A stretch of 64,000 bases of DNA from an uncultured Clostridia bacterium (GTDB taxonomy: Bacteria > Bacillota > Clostridia > Lachnospirales > Anaerotignaceae). The notes under the pieces are model-generated. The model ran no database searches. It worked only from the letters and a program-made list of their open reading frames with translations, and was not told where the DNA came from. The stretch is from the NCBI GenBank assembly GCA_944383885.1, contig CALWRF010000001.1, positions 39,643 through 103,642 on the forward strand, given 5' to 3'. This document shows, one piece after another, positions 45,332-55,267 of this stretch. The first letter of the stretch is position 1, and every line of letters begins with the position of its first letter. The position numbers were made by a program, and so were the translations under genes.

Positions 45332-46147
45332 TTAAAGCGGTTTTCTGTATGTTGAAGGCATTACATACTGATAAGATGTTACCGCACGGTTTAAGCTTTC
45401 AGAATGTCCTATTAACAGATACCCGCCTGGATTTGTGGCGTTGTAAAACCTTTGTATCAAAGCGTCTTTTGTAGGCTGGTCAAAATAAATCATAACATTG
45501 CGGCAAAAAATAACATCAAACGGTATTTTAAAATGTATAGGCTCCATTAAATTAAATGTGCGGAATATAACATTGTCTTTAACAGCCTTGCTGACCATTA
45601 CTTTTGATTTATCTTTGCCGGTTGTAAAGTATTCATTTTTCCACCGAGCCGGTATATTTATAATGGATTCCGAATCATACTCGCCTTTTAATGCTTTATT
45701 AAGCACATTTTGTGATATATCTGTAGCCAGTATACGTGTATCCCACATAGGAGCTTTTGCGCCCAGATAGTCCTTAATAAGCATTGTAAGCGTATACGGC
45801 TCTTCACCTGTTGAACAGCCTGCGCTCCATATACTTAATACACGGTTCTTTTTTGTTGATACCAAGTATGGCAGTATTGTGTTTGAGAAAAAATCAAAAT
45901 GTGTTTTTTCACGCATGAAATAAGTATAGTTTGTTGTAAGCTTATTAAGCATTATGTCAATATCAGCTTTACTTGCTGATGTTATTATATGATTTACATA
46001 TTCAGTAAAATTATGAAAGCCGGAGCTTTGAATAGTTGAAGCAAGGCGGCTTTCGATAAGGGATTTCTTTTTTGAAAGGTCTATGCCAAATTTTTGATGG
46101 ACAAAATTGGCAAGCTTTAAAAAATCATCTTGGGATATTTTTAACAT
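45332..46147 (-). CDS. cheR: Chemoreceptor methyltransferase CheR
   Basis: 271 residues. N-terminal helical domain (FLKLANFVHQKFGIDLSKKK), SAM-binding LSIWSAGCSTGEEPYTLTML, ILATDISQNVLNKALKGEY, and IFCRNVMIYFDQPTKDALIQ then GGYLLIGHSESLNRA. Methylates receptor glutamates with SAM. 16 bp from cheW. Confidence 0.96.
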   Translation of the reverse strand: MLKISQDDFLKLANFVHQKFGIDLSKKKSLIESRLASTIQSSGFHNFTEYVNHIITSASKADIDIMLNKLTTNYTYFMREKTHFDFFSNTILPYLVSTKKNRVLSIWSAGCSTGEEPYTLTMLIKDYLGAKAPMWDTRILATDISQNVLNKALKGEYDSESIINIPARWKNEYFTTGKDKSKVMVSKAVKDNVIFRTFNLMEPIHFKIPFDVIFCRNVMIYFDQPTKDALIQRFYNATNPGGYLLIGHSESLNRAVTSYQYVMPSTYRKPL

Positions 46148-46163
46148 AAAACAGGAGCACCTC

Positions 46164-46643
46164 TTAAGTTCTTTTTATTACATCACAGTCTATAGTGAGC
46201 ACTGTTGAACCGTCGGCAAGCGTAACCATGCCGTTTACCAGTTCCTCGCAGTTATTTACCGTAGGAGGCGATATCTTGCTTTTGTCTATGTCAAGAACCT
46301 GCTGAACATTATCTACCATTATGCCAAGCATAGTTGAGTCTATGTTTAATACTACTATGCAGTTTGAACCGTCTTCTTTTATATTTTCCGGTTTGCCCAT
46401 TTTAAGACGTATGTCAATAATTGGTATAATCTGACCTCTTAAATTAATTATTCCTTTTATGTAGTACGGAACTATGGGAAGGAATGTAATTGTATGGTTT
46501 ATTATTATTTCTGTTACATAAGAAGCATCTATTGCAAATACATGGTTATCTGATAAAAAAGTAAGGTATTTTTTTATATTATCAACAGAAGAGCTTTCTT
46601 CTAAAATATCGGTATTAGAGTCTGCACTGTTTGAATTAGGCAT
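46164..46643 (-). CDS. cheW: Chemotaxis coupling protein CheW
   Basis: 159 residues. KYLTFLSDNHVFAIDASYVT, IVPYYIKGIINLRGQIIPII, DIRLKMGKP and a closing VNGMVTLADGSTVLTID. Bridges receptors and CheA. Separated from cheA by 115 bp holding two hairpins. Confidence 0.94.
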   Translation of the reverse strand: MPNSNSADSNTDILEESSSVDNIKKYLTFLSDNHVFAIDASYVTEIIINHTITFLPIVPYYIKGIINLRGQIIPIIDIRLKMGKPENIKEDGSNCIVVLNIDSTMLGIMVDNVQQVLDIDKSKISPPTVNNCEELVNGMVTLADGSTVLTIDCDVIKRT

Positions 46644-46687
46644 CGTAATTTACCTCCTTGTATTATTAATAGTATTATTTACAGACT

Positions 46688-46754
46688 GTCTCAAATGTCT
46701 GTGTGCCGTAATGCCGGGAATATTTGCTGATTGTTTAATATCTTACGGCACGTT
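46688..46754 (-). other. Structured cheA-cheW intergenic region
   Basis: Two hairpins in the sense (minus) strand: GTGCCGTAA pairs with TTACGGCAC around a loop of about 35 nt, followed by CAGAC/GTCTG around 10 nt. No T-run. May stabilise the cheA mRNA end, pause polymerase, or be a processing site setting the CheA:CheW ratio. Confidence 0.5.
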
Positions 46755-46758
46755 AATT

Positions 46759-48879
46759 TTAATAAATATTTTGAGCTTTCAGGTAAAGGTTTGCAACATC
46801 AAGTATAATGCTTATATTTCCATCGCCAAGTATTGTGCAGCCTGCTATGCCAGAATTTTTAATATTAAAATCATTCAAATATGTAGGAAGCGGTTTTACT
46901 ACAACCTGTTGACCGCCTAAAAGTTCATCGACAAACAGGCAGTAAGATTTATCTCCGGCTTCTACCCATATAATTATGCCGTCTTCAATATTTGTAACAT
47001 CAGTTTGAAGACCATATAATTCATGGAGCCTGAAAACAGGGTAAAACTCGTCCATGCGTTTTATTACTTCGCTGTTGTCTACATTGTGAATTATTTCTGA
47101 TGCAGAAATTTTAAATGACTGGCGTATGTTATGTATAGGTATTGTAAATATTGATTTGCCTACGGCTATTTCCATACCATCTACTATTGCCATTGTAAGA
47201 GGAATTTTAAGAGTTGTGCATGTGCCTTCCCCGATTTCGCTTGATATTGAAACTACGCCGCCGACCTGCTCTATATTCTTTTTTACGACATCCATGCCAA
47301 CTCCACGTCCGGAAAATTCTGTAACCGTTTCGTTAGTTGAAAAGCCCGGTATTAAAGTAAGGTTTAATATTTCTTTTTTAGTGTATTCTGATTCAGGCTT
47401 TGTAAGTATGCCGTTTCTTGCGGCTTTTTCCAAAATTGCTTGTGTATCCATGCCTTTGCCGTCGTCTGTTATGGAGATTATAACTTCACTGCCGGTATGC
47501 TCGGCTTTTAATATAATTTTACCTTTAGGGTCTTTTCCTAATTTTATTCTCTCCTCAGCAGTTTCCTCAATGCCATGGTCCATAGAATTTCGTACAATAT
47601 GCATTATAGGGTCGCCTATGCAGTCAACAATGGCTTTGTCAACCTCCGTGTCCTCGCCTACAAGCACAAGCTCAACATCTTTATTAAGCTTTTGACCCAT
47701 ATCACGCACAATGCGGTTCATTCTTTGAAAAACACCGGAAATAGGCACCATTCGTATGGACATAGAAATATCCTGAAGCTCATCTGTTAATTTCCTGAGC
47801 TGCCTTGCGGATTTTGTAAAGCTGTCTAATTTTAAACCTGCAAGCTCTGGACAGGAAGTAACCATTGATTCAGTTATTACTATTTCGCCTACTATAGCCA
47901 TAAGGCTGTCAAGTTTTGAAAGGTTTACGCTTATAAGGCTTTGTTTGTTCTGTGAAGAATGGCTTGAGCTTGATGAATTAACAGCCGGTTTTTTGGTTTT
48001 CTTTTCAGTCGGCTCCTCTTTTTTAACTGTATCTGCCGGAGTGATTTTTTCCTCTTTTGCAGGCTGTTCATTTTCTATTACTTCATAAGTGTATATATTA
48101 CTTTGACCCTTTAAAACAGCTACGGATTTATCAAGGTCTTCTTTTGAATTAAAGCCCATTAAAAAACCGTTGTCAATTATTTGATGCGCTGTTTCCGAAT
48201 TAGTTTCTATGTCCTTTGGATAAAACGTAAAATCAGAGCATACGTCTTTAATTGCTGTAACAAGCATAAAAGCCCTTAAATTTTCCATGCCGCAGCCGTC
48301 ATCAAAAAACACTTTAAGGAAGAAAGGAGATTTATCCGGAAGGTCTTCATTTGACGCCTTGTGCTGCTCATTCTGCTGCTCTTTTTCACTGTTTTCGGCA
48401 GCTGGTTCATCTGCTGTTTTTTCTGTGCTGTCGCTGTTTTGGGCATTGCCGAAATGGGTGTTAATTTTATCGATAAAATTATTAATCTTTTCAAGCTCTT
48501 GGTCGATATTATCTGTAAGAGGTTCATCATTTTCTATTTTTTCTATTTCCGAACGCATAAAGTCTATTGTGTTGAAAACAAGATTAAAAAGTTCATGATG
48601 TTCAGCCTCGCTGCATACATCGTCAAAGGTTTCAACGCCTTTTTCTCTTATAATGTAAAAAAGGTCTTCGGTTTTGTGTGCTATTTTCATTAATGACGAA
48701 AATTCCATCATTGCTGATGAGCCTTTTATTGTATGCATAATGCGGAATATTTCATTAACATCATCTACTGTGAATAATTTTGATTTTTCCGCGTTAAGAA
48801 GAATGCTATCAAGCTGCTCCAAAAGAGAGTTTGTTTCAAATAAATACATATCAAGCATGTTATCCATACCGTTGTCCAT
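46759..48879 (-). CDS. cheA: Chemotaxis histidine kinase CheA
   Basis: 706 residues. P1 HPt with the phosphorylated His in FRIMHTIKGSSAMMEFSSLM; a P2-type CheY-binding region and Pro/Lys/Ser linkers; P3 dimerisation (VNLSKLDSLMAIVGEIVITE); P4 kinase with HIVRNSMDHGIE (N box), ISITDDGKGMD (G1) and FSGRGVGMDVVKKNIEQVGG (G2); C-terminal CheW-like P5. First gene of the leftward che operon, behind a sigma-28-type promoter. Confidence 0.96.
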   Translation of the reverse strand: MDNGMDNMLDMYLFETNSLLEQLDSILLNAEKSKLFTVDDVNEIFRIMHTIKGSSAMMEFSSLMKIAHKTEDLFYIIREKGVETFDDVCSEAEHHELFNLVFNTIDFMRSEIEKIENDEPLTDNIDQELEKINNFIDKINTHFGNAQNSDSTEKTADEPAAENSEKEQQNEQHKASNEDLPDKSPFFLKVFFDDGCGMENLRAFMLVTAIKDVCSDFTFYPKDIETNSETAHQIIDNGFLMGFNSKEDLDKSVAVLKGQSNIYTYEVIENEQPAKEEKITPADTVKKEEPTEKKTKKPAVNSSSSSHSSQNKQSLISVNLSKLDSLMAIVGEIVITESMVTSCPELAGLKLDSFTKSARQLRKLTDELQDISMSIRMVPISGVFQRMNRIVRDMGQKLNKDVELVLVGEDTEVDKAIVDCIGDPIMHIVRNSMDHGIEETAEERIKLGKDPKGKIILKAEHTGSEVIISITDDGKGMDTQAILEKAARNGILTKPESEYTKKEILNLTLIPGFSTNETVTEFSGRGVGMDVVKKNIEQVGGVVSISSEIGEGTCTTLKIPLTMAIVDGMEIAVGKSIFTIPIHNIRQSFKISASEIIHNVDNSEVIKRMDEFYPVFRLHELYGLQTDVTNIEDGIIIWVEAGDKSYCLFVDELLGGQQVVVKPLPTYLNDFNIKNSGIAGCTILGDGNISIILDVANLYLKAQNIY

Positions 48880-48926
48880 ATTGTATGCACCACCTCAATA
48901 ATTTTCTTAAACAAGCTTTACATTTA

Positions 48927-48953
48927 TTATCGTCATAAAAGTTAAAAAAATAA
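48927..48953 (-). promoter_or_regulatory. Sigma-28-type promoter of the cheA operon
   Basis: Minus strand: TTAT (48953-48950), 15-bp spacer, GACGATAA (48934-48927), about 48 bp upstream of the cheA ATG. Differs from cheV/flgM only at the last base. Confidence 0.72.
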
Positions 48954-48982
48954 TAGTTTCTGGAAGATAGAAGGTGAATTTT

Positions 48983-50380
48983 GTGTCAGACATATTAAAA
49001 GTCAATAATCCTACTGCCGGTTTTGATAACGCGCCGAGGACGCATCCGATTTCAGTTAACGATACAAATGTACAGAATATTGTTGATATGACTAAAGTTA
49101 CCCGACCTGACGGGAAAAGCGGAAATGCTGAAAAAGAGCTGGGGCTTAGTTATGGCTCTAATTTTGGAACATTTTTGGAAGCACTCAGAAATACACCTAA
49201 TATAACTGAAATTTTATCCGATATATTGTTTCAAATGAGCGGCGAAACGCAGCAGGTGAGCCAAAGCGGCTTTATGTCAGAACTTACAAATATATTAAAA
49301 GGCATGAATTTAACTCAGGATGAGCTCCTGAGTTTTATAAAGGAACAGGCATCGGCAGCCGGAAAGTTTAACAGTGTTTTCTTTCAGGCGGTTGAAAAGC
49401 TTTTGGAAAATACAAAATCAGCGGACCTTCAAATGGAAATGCTTAATTTTGTTAAGATATATAATGATGCTTCGTCGAGCCAGTCAACACTGAAAAATAT
49501 ACAGTCAATACTTAAAAACATTTCAACCTATATGACGTCAAACTACAGGCAGCCGCTTCAGGAGATTATGAACAGGCTTGAGGAATTAAGCCAAAACCGT
49601 TCTGAAGGCAGCCAGAATGACATAACTTCTTTCCTTAAAAAAGAAGTTGTACCTTTTTTGTCAACATATATAAAAAATACGAACAATATGGGGAAAGTGC
49701 GTGATTTTATAGCAATGCTCACATTAAATATCGCCAAGTACGAAAACGGCAGCATGGATAAGCTTGAGCAGAGTTTTAAACGCCTTATGGATTTCAGGGA
49801 TTTTAACAATGTTTTTAACGGCATTACAGTTAACGACTTGAAAAAAATGATACAAAATGAAAATGAAACGGATTTTTCAAAATATTTTACCGACGCTCTT
49901 AAAAGAGGCTTAAACGGCGAAGGCGGCTGGGAAACAAAAAATGCTTTTCAGAACATACTTCAGGCGCTGATTCTTAATGAAAGCGTTTATATGCCGCTTA
50001 ACCATATAATGGTTCCGGCTTATATAGACGGAAGACCAATGTTTTCGGAAATATGGGTAGACCCCAAACATAAAGAAAAGAATGAAAAGGGTGTCAAGGA
50101 GGAGTGCAAAAGGCTTCTTGTTAAATTCGATATAAAGGATTTAGGACTTTTTGACTTAATTATAACCCAGAAAAATAACGGTGTTGACTTACAGCTTTAT
50201 TATCCTGAAGCATTGAAACAAAAAGAAAACGGAATAAAAAAGGATATAGCCAAAATTATGGAAAACAACAAACTTGCTATAAAAAACTTTTCTCTTGGCG
50301 TATCCTCGAAAGGCAAGACAATAGAGGAAGTGTTCCCACAAATATACGAAAGGATTAATATGATAGATGTTAAAATCTGA
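48983..50380 (+). CDS. YlqG-like protein, FliK-type partner of a mini-FlhB
   Basis: 465 residues, no signal peptide. Mostly helical, Asn/Lys/Glu-rich, with a C-terminal globular part (PLNHIMVPAYIDGRPMFSEI, then LLVKFDIKDLGLFDLIITQK) reminiscent of the Flg_hook/FliK C-terminal domain. In Bacillus subtilis ylqG sits directly before ylqH, as here, where the next gene overlaps by 14 nt. GTG at 48983 is 6 nt after AAGGTG; another in-frame GTG (48974) overlaps that site. Function unproven. Confidence 0.65.
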   Translation: MSDILKVNNPTAGFDNAPRTHPISVNDTNVQNIVDMTKVTRPDGKSGNAEKELGLSYGSNFGTFLEALRNTPNITEILSDILFQMSGETQQVSQSGFMSELTNILKGMNLTQDELLSFIKEQASAAGKFNSVFFQAVEKLLENTKSADLQMEMLNFVKIYNDASSSQSTLKNIQSILKNISTYMTSNYRQPLQEIMNRLEELSQNRSEGSQNDITSFLKKEVVPFLSTYIKNTNNMGKVRDFIAMLTLNIAKYENGSMDKLEQSFKRLMDFRDFNNVFNGITVNDLKKMIQNENETDFSKYFTDALKRGLNGEGGWETKNAFQNILQALILNESVYMPLNHIMVPAYIDGRPMFSEIWVDPKHKEKNEKGVKEECKRLLVKFDIKDLGLFDLIITQKNNGVDLQLYYPEALKQKENGIKKDIAKIMENNKLAIKNFSLGVSSKGKTIEEVFPQIYERINMIDVKI

Positions 50381-50660
50381 TTTAAACAAACGTGCTGTTG
50401 CGCTTAAATACGACGGCGATGATATTGCCCCTGTTGTTATTGCAACCGGCATGGGAAATATGGCTGAAAAAATAGTTGAAACCGCTATTGAAAATAATGT
50501 TCCTATATTTGAGGATAACTCTTTGGCGACTCTTCTTTCGCGTTTGGAATTGGGTGAGGAGATACCGGAGGAACTGTATAAAGCTGTTGTAGACATATAT
50601 GTTTATTTTCTTAAATTTACTTTAAATAGTGATGATAAGGCACAAAAACCTAAAAATTAA
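50367..50660 (+). CDS. YlqH-like stand-alone FlhB C-terminal domain
   Basis: 97 residues that align by eye with the C-terminal cytoplasmic domain of FlhB: RAVALKYDGDDIAPVVIATG, IVETAIENNVPIFEDNSLAT and LGEEIPEELYKAVVDIYVYF. The stretch corresponding to FlhB after NPTH is present but the NPTH cleavage site and all TM helices are missing. Overlaps the 3' end of the preceding gene by 14 nt, so the two probably act together, perhaps on export specificity. Confidence 0.85.
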   Translation: MLKSDLNKRAVALKYDGDDIAPVVIATGMGNMAEKIVETAIENNVPIFEDNSLATLLSRLELGEEIPEELYKAVVDIYVYFLKFTLNSDDKAQKPKN

Positions 50661-50698
50661 AACCAGTTTTCAGATACAAAGGGAGGTTTAATTGAAAA

Positions 50699-53600
50699 AT
50701 GAAAAAGTTTATTGCGCTTCTTTTAGCGTCAGTTCTCTTTTTAGGTTCACTTACAGCCACGGCATTTGGCGAGGACAGTGTGCTTACAAGCAGCCACTGG
50801 GCGCGGCAGTATTTGGAAAACCTTTACAATTACGGAATTATGAGAGGTGACTTAAACGGAAACCTTAATCCTGACAGGTACATTACAAGAGCAGAATGCA
50901 TATCAATGCTTAACAGGGCTCTTGGATATAATTCCTATCAAAAAGGCAATCTTCCGTTTAGGGATATTACCGGTGAAGAATGGTATGCAGATGATATTGC
51001 AATAGCTTATCAAATGGGATATTTTTCCGGCACATCAAAAAACAGGGCTGACGCCGGAAGCAACTTAACCCGTGAACAGGCAGTAAGCCTTATATGCAGA
51101 AACCTTAAGCTTGAGGAGCCTGTTGGCGAGATTTTGAACTTTACAGACAGCCGTACATTCAGCAGCTGGAGCAAAGGCGCTATAGGCGCCGGTTCGGACA
51201 AAGGTTTTATAAGCGGTTATCCTGATGGTTCTTTCAGACCTTTTAATTATGTAACAAGAGGAGAGTTTGCCAAAATGCTCTCCGATGTAATAGGCACGCT
51301 TATTTCTGACAGCGGAAGCTATTCTTACGGCACTGTTCCTGGAAATGTTACTATTTCATCTTCCGGCGGCACATTGTCAAACACAACTGTTAACGGTGAT
51401 TTATATATAACAGCCGGTGTTGGGACAGGCTTTGTTAATTTGGAAAACGTAAATGTTTTAGGCGATGTTATAATAAGCGGCGGCGGACAGAGCAATGTTG
51501 GCGACAACAGCATTAACTTTAACAACTGCTATATAAACAGCCTTATTATAGACGGTGAGAAAGACAAGATTGTTTCTGTAGATGCAAGAGGCTCAACGAA
51601 GATACAGAAAACAGTTGTAAAAACAGATTCGTTTTTCGAGGATTTCGGCGGCAGGGATGAAGGATTTATCGACATAGAGTTATCCGGCGAGCCTGAAACG
51701 ACACTCACTCTTTCAGGTGATTATAAAAACGTTTCTGTAATGAAGCCTGAGAACTATCTTGTACTGGGCAAAGGCAGCATATACAGTTTAACAGTTGATG
51801 AGGACGCGCAGGACAGCACTGTTACACTTGATAAAAACGCTTACGTATCAAATGCTAATCTTGACGCGCCATGCCAGGTAATGGGCGACGGCGATATGGG
51901 CAGCGTTAACATTACGTCGTCAGGTGTTGAAGTTGAAATGCTTCCTGATGAAATTGTAATTCGTCCTGGCATTACAGCGGTAATAAACGGTCAAACTATG
52001 ACAAGCCAGGAAGCTGAGGAGTCATCGGCAAGACCAAGAATTTTAGCCGGCTATCCTCAGGAGGACGAAGTAGGTCCTAATAAAGCGTCGTTTATTTACC
52101 AGACAAATAAACCGGGTAAAGTTTACTGGGCAGTAACACTTGAGGATGATGAAGACGAAATTGATGAAGATGATATTATAAAGCCTAATAATGTAAAGGA
52201 AATAATATCTTCAGGCACATTTAATGTAAGAAATGCCAAGGAAGACGTTACAAGCAATATTTCAAAGCTTACAGCGGATACTGATTATGTTGTTTCAGCT
52301 GTTCTTGAAGATGAAAGAGGCAATATAAGCGCCGTTAAGTCGGAAGCCTTCACATCAGAAGATAATACTGTACCAAGCTTTTTAAGCGGCTATCCTAAAG
52401 TTACATCGCAAAGCAGCACAACTCTTGACATTACTGTTAATATGTCAAAACGCTCTACTGTGTACTGGGCAGTTTTCCCTAAAGGCAGTCAGGCGCCTAC
52501 AGCCGAAGAGTTGAAAGACGGCAGGTTAAGCGGCGATATTGACAGCGGTGAAGAAAGAAGGTGCCAGAAAAACACTGAAAAAACATTCAGCGCTTCCGGT
52601 TTAGAAGAAGAAACGTCTTATGATGTTTACCTGCTGGCTTCTGACGGGACTAACGATTCAAAGGTTACAAAAATTACATCTTCTACAAAAGACACTACAC
52701 CGCCGCAATTTATTAACGGCTATCCTAAAGAGGATAAAATGACGGATAAATCAGTAGATGTTAAAGTAAAAGTTAATGAAGACTGTACTGTTTATTATGT
52801 AGTTGTTAAAAAAGGCACAGTATTTCCGGCGCCTGTTCCGCCTTCAACAACATCGCCTGATTTAAGCTCGCAGGAGGGCATAGACGCCATTATTACAGGA
52901 AACAATACAGAGATAAACGGCAAAGCCAATGTTAAGGCGGATACCGAAGCTACAGTTAAAATAAATAAGCTTTCGCCAGAAACAACGTATGACCTTTATA
53001 TGGTTGCTCAGGATAAGTCCGGCAATAACTCGTCAGGCGTAAAAACAGAGATTAAAACAACTGATATGGTACCTCCTACGGCAGAACAGACATTTTCAAG
53101 CGATGTAAACGGCGAGCCTAAAGTTGAGTCGGATATTACAATTTTGTTCAGCGAGGAAGTTTTGGACAGAAACACAATGAAATCCCTTACTAATGAAACT
53201 TTAAAGGACAATATTGTTTTGTACCACTTAAACGACAGTGAAGAAACAGTAGTTGACATAGACTATTCAAAAGCGGAAATAGGCATTGACGATGAGGGCA
53301 GAAGCTATGTGCTTTTCCCGTCTGCGAGCCTTAACTTAAACAGCGGTGAAAAATATCAGTTTGAGCTGAATTATATTGTTGATACATCAAACAACAGAAT
53401 GAAAGACCAAACACGCCTTGACGCGTTTAAAACCCTTTCGCCGCAGGTGCAGCTTGTAAAAACAGAAGCTCCGCAGGAAATGGATATAACATTCGCTTTG
53501 CAGCCGCAGGCTATTAAAACTTCCGATTCAGTTCTTTTTGATATGATATTTGAACCGGATACAACAGTTGAGTTTGAGCTTTACGAGAAAAATGCTGAAG

Positions 53601-55195
53601 GCGACTTTGTAAAATACGACTATAACCCTTTAATAAGCAAAGATACGGCTATGACCCTTCATTATATTATAGACAGAAAATCAGAAGGTCTTGACGATTA
53701 TCATTTTGAGCCGTTTAACCAGCTTGCAGACCGTGAGTTTGGCATAAGGTTTGTTGGTCTTGAAGGCAGCAGCGACAGGGAGAGCTGGAATAAAACCGTT
53801 AAAATGAATATTAAATGCGTAATAGGCTCAAAAACAATACTCAGCAGCCTTGCCGGCAACCCTAAAGATAATTTTGACACAGCCATAAACGACGGCGCAA
53901 CGCAGGTTAACTCGCCTATAAACTTTGAAGTTTCGGCTTCATTTACGGATACGGTTATACCAAGCTTTGTAGACGGCTACCCTAAGCTTGAGGCACAGGG
54001 CGAAGTTGCCTCCGAGTTTGGTCAGATTGGCGATACATTAATAAGACCGCTTATTATGACAAATAAAAAATGCGATTTTTATTACCTTGTAGCGCCAAGG
54101 GGCACTGTTAAGGAGCCTGTAAACGCTATTCAGATTATGAACGGCGCCATAAACCCTAACGGCGGAGTTTCGGGCAAGTATTCGGTTGCAAGCGGATATG
54201 TTGAGTTCCCGGTGTTAATAGAGGGTCTTGTGCCGGAAACAGATTACGATATGTTCTATTTCCTTAAAGGCACGCCGCCTGAACCTTCTGAAGTGCAGAA
54301 AATATCATTCAGGACTTTAAAAGTAGCGCCGCCTAACATAAGCGTGCAGGTAGTAAGCAGGGGCGAAAACAGCGCCACAATTAAAATAATATCCGATAAA
54401 AACGCCACTATCGACTGGATGCTCCTTCCAAGCCTTCAGTGCAACAGCTGGTTTGAAAATGATTCCGCCGGTGAAAGCGTGCTTGTGGAAAGCCAGACTT
54501 CCGTAGCGGAAATTATACGTAACGGCAGGGAGAATACAACATATAAACCGGTTGACTTTGGTACGGTAATTACTAAGTACGACAGAACAAATATGGAATA
54601 TTCAGCCGAGGTAAGTGTAACGGGGCTTGAGAGGAATATATACTACACATTCTTTGCTGTTGCCAAGAGCACTTTAAGCAGCGGCGAAACAAATGTGGGC
54701 GGCGACTCAAAAATAGCTTTCCAGCGCGATATAACGCCGGCGGACGTAACACCGCCTTCCGTTGAGGTAACTACAGTTATACGTAACGGCGCCGACGCAA
54801 ATTCCGGCAAATCATACAGGGGAACGCTTATGCTTACTTTCTCCGAGGAAATTTACTACCTTCCGGGCGAAAACGAGCAAATGCAGCCTTTATCAGCGCA
54901 GTTCTTTGCCGATAACCTTAGAACAAGCGCCGCTGACCCGGACGACGTAAATGTAACAATAGAATCCTACACAGCGGGAAAAGATGATGAAACAGGCGAA
55001 AAAGCGTTAAAGAGCATAACCCTTACATTTAAGAACATACTTCATAACGATACTATTTTCTTCCCTTATGAGCTTTGCGATAAAAACGGAAATAAATCCG
55101 GTATGCTCAGGCTTACATTTGTAGATATGGAAAGCGGCGGAACAGGGAGAAAAGATTCTTACTGGAGCAGTGTGTTTGTTACGGAGCAAAATTGA
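50699..55195 (+). CDS. Large SLH-domain surface protein
   Basis: 1498 residues. Signal peptide (KKFIALLLASVLFLGSLTAT, cleavage probably after AFG), three SLH modules at about 28-200 (HWARQYLENLYNYGIMRGDL with LNPDRYITRAECISML; WYADDIAIAYQMGYF; GAIGAGSDKGFISGYPDGSF), which bind cell-wall polysaccharide. A beta-helix-like stretch follows at about 210-300 (TVNGDLYITAGVG, NVLGDVIISGG). The rest is Ig/FN3-like, with four modules opening with a GYPK-type motif near residues 446, 559, 668 and 1088, each with V-Y-W/Y-x-V. Likely S-layer-associated; ligand unknown. Confidence 0.88.
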   Translation: MKKFIALLLASVLFLGSLTATAFGEDSVLTSSHWARQYLENLYNYGIMRGDLNGNLNPDRYITRAECISMLNRALGYNSYQKGNLPFRDITGEEWYADDIAIAYQMGYFSGTSKNRADAGSNLTREQAVSLICRNLKLEEPVGEILNFTDSRTFSSWSKGAIGAGSDKGFISGYPDGSFRPFNYVTRGEFAKMLSDVIGTLISDSGSYSYGTVPGNVTISSSGGTLSNTTVNGDLYITAGVGTGFVNLENVNVLGDVIISGGGQSNVGDNSINFNNCYINSLIIDGEKDKIVSVDARGSTKIQKTVVKTDSFFEDFGGRDEGFIDIELSGEPETTLTLSGDYKNVSVMKPENYLVLGKGSIYSLTVDEDAQDSTVTLDKNAYVSNANLDAPCQVMGDGDMGSVNITSSGVEVEMLPDEIVIRPGITAVINGQTMTSQEAEESSARPRILAGYPQEDEVGPNKASFIYQTNKPGKVYWAVTLEDDEDEIDEDDIIKPNNVKEIISSGTFNVRNAKEDVTSNISKLTADTDYVVSAVLEDERGNISAVKSEAFTSEDNTVPSFLSGYPKVTSQSSTTLDITVNMSKRSTVYWAVFPKGSQAPTAEELKDGRLSGDIDSGEERRCQKNTEKTFSASGLEEETSYDVYLLASDGTNDSKVTKITSSTKDTTPPQFINGYPKEDKMTDKSVDVKVKVNEDCTVYYVVVKKGTVFPAPVPPSTTSPDLSSQEGIDAIITGNNTEINGKANVKADTEATVKINKLSPETTYDLYMVAQDKSGNNSSGVKTEIKTTDMVPPTAEQTFSSDVNGEPKVESDITILFSEEVLDRNTMKSLTNETLKDNIVLYHLNDSEETVVDIDYSKAEIGIDDEGRSYVLFPSASLNLNSGEKYQFELNYIVDTSNNRMKDQTRLDAFKTLSPQVQLVKTEAPQEMDITFALQPQAIKTSDSVLFDMIFEPDTTVEFELYEKNAEGDFVKYDYNPLISKDTAMTLHYIIDRKSEGLDDYHFEPFNQLADREFGIRFVGLEGSSDRESWNKTVKMNIKCVIGSKTILSSLAGNPKDNFDTAINDGATQVNSPINFEVSASFTDTVIPSFVDGYPKLEAQGEVASEFGQIGDTLIRPLIMTNKKCDFYYLVAPRGTVKEPVNAIQIMNGAINPNGGVSGKYSVASGYVEFPVLIEGLVPETDYDMFYFLKGTPPEPSEVQKISFRTLKVAPPNISVQVVSRGENSATIKIISDKNATIDWMLLPSLQCNSWFENDSAGESVLVESQTSVAEIIRNGRENTTYKPVDFGTVITKYDRTNMEYSAEVSVTGLERNIYYTFFAVAKSTLSSGETNVGGDSKIAFQRDITPADVTPPSVEVTTVIRNGADANSGKSYRGTLMLTFSEEIYYLPGENEQMQPLSAQFFADNLRTSAADPDDVNVTIESYTAGKDDETGEKALKSITLTFKNILHNDTIFFPYELCDKNGNKSGMLRLTFVDMESGGTGRKDSYWSSVFVTEQN

Positions 55196-55267
55196 TAAAA
55201 CTAAATTCCGGACGCTTCTTTAAGCTCCGGAATTTTTTGAGCTGACTCAATTTTAAGGTGAACAGGA

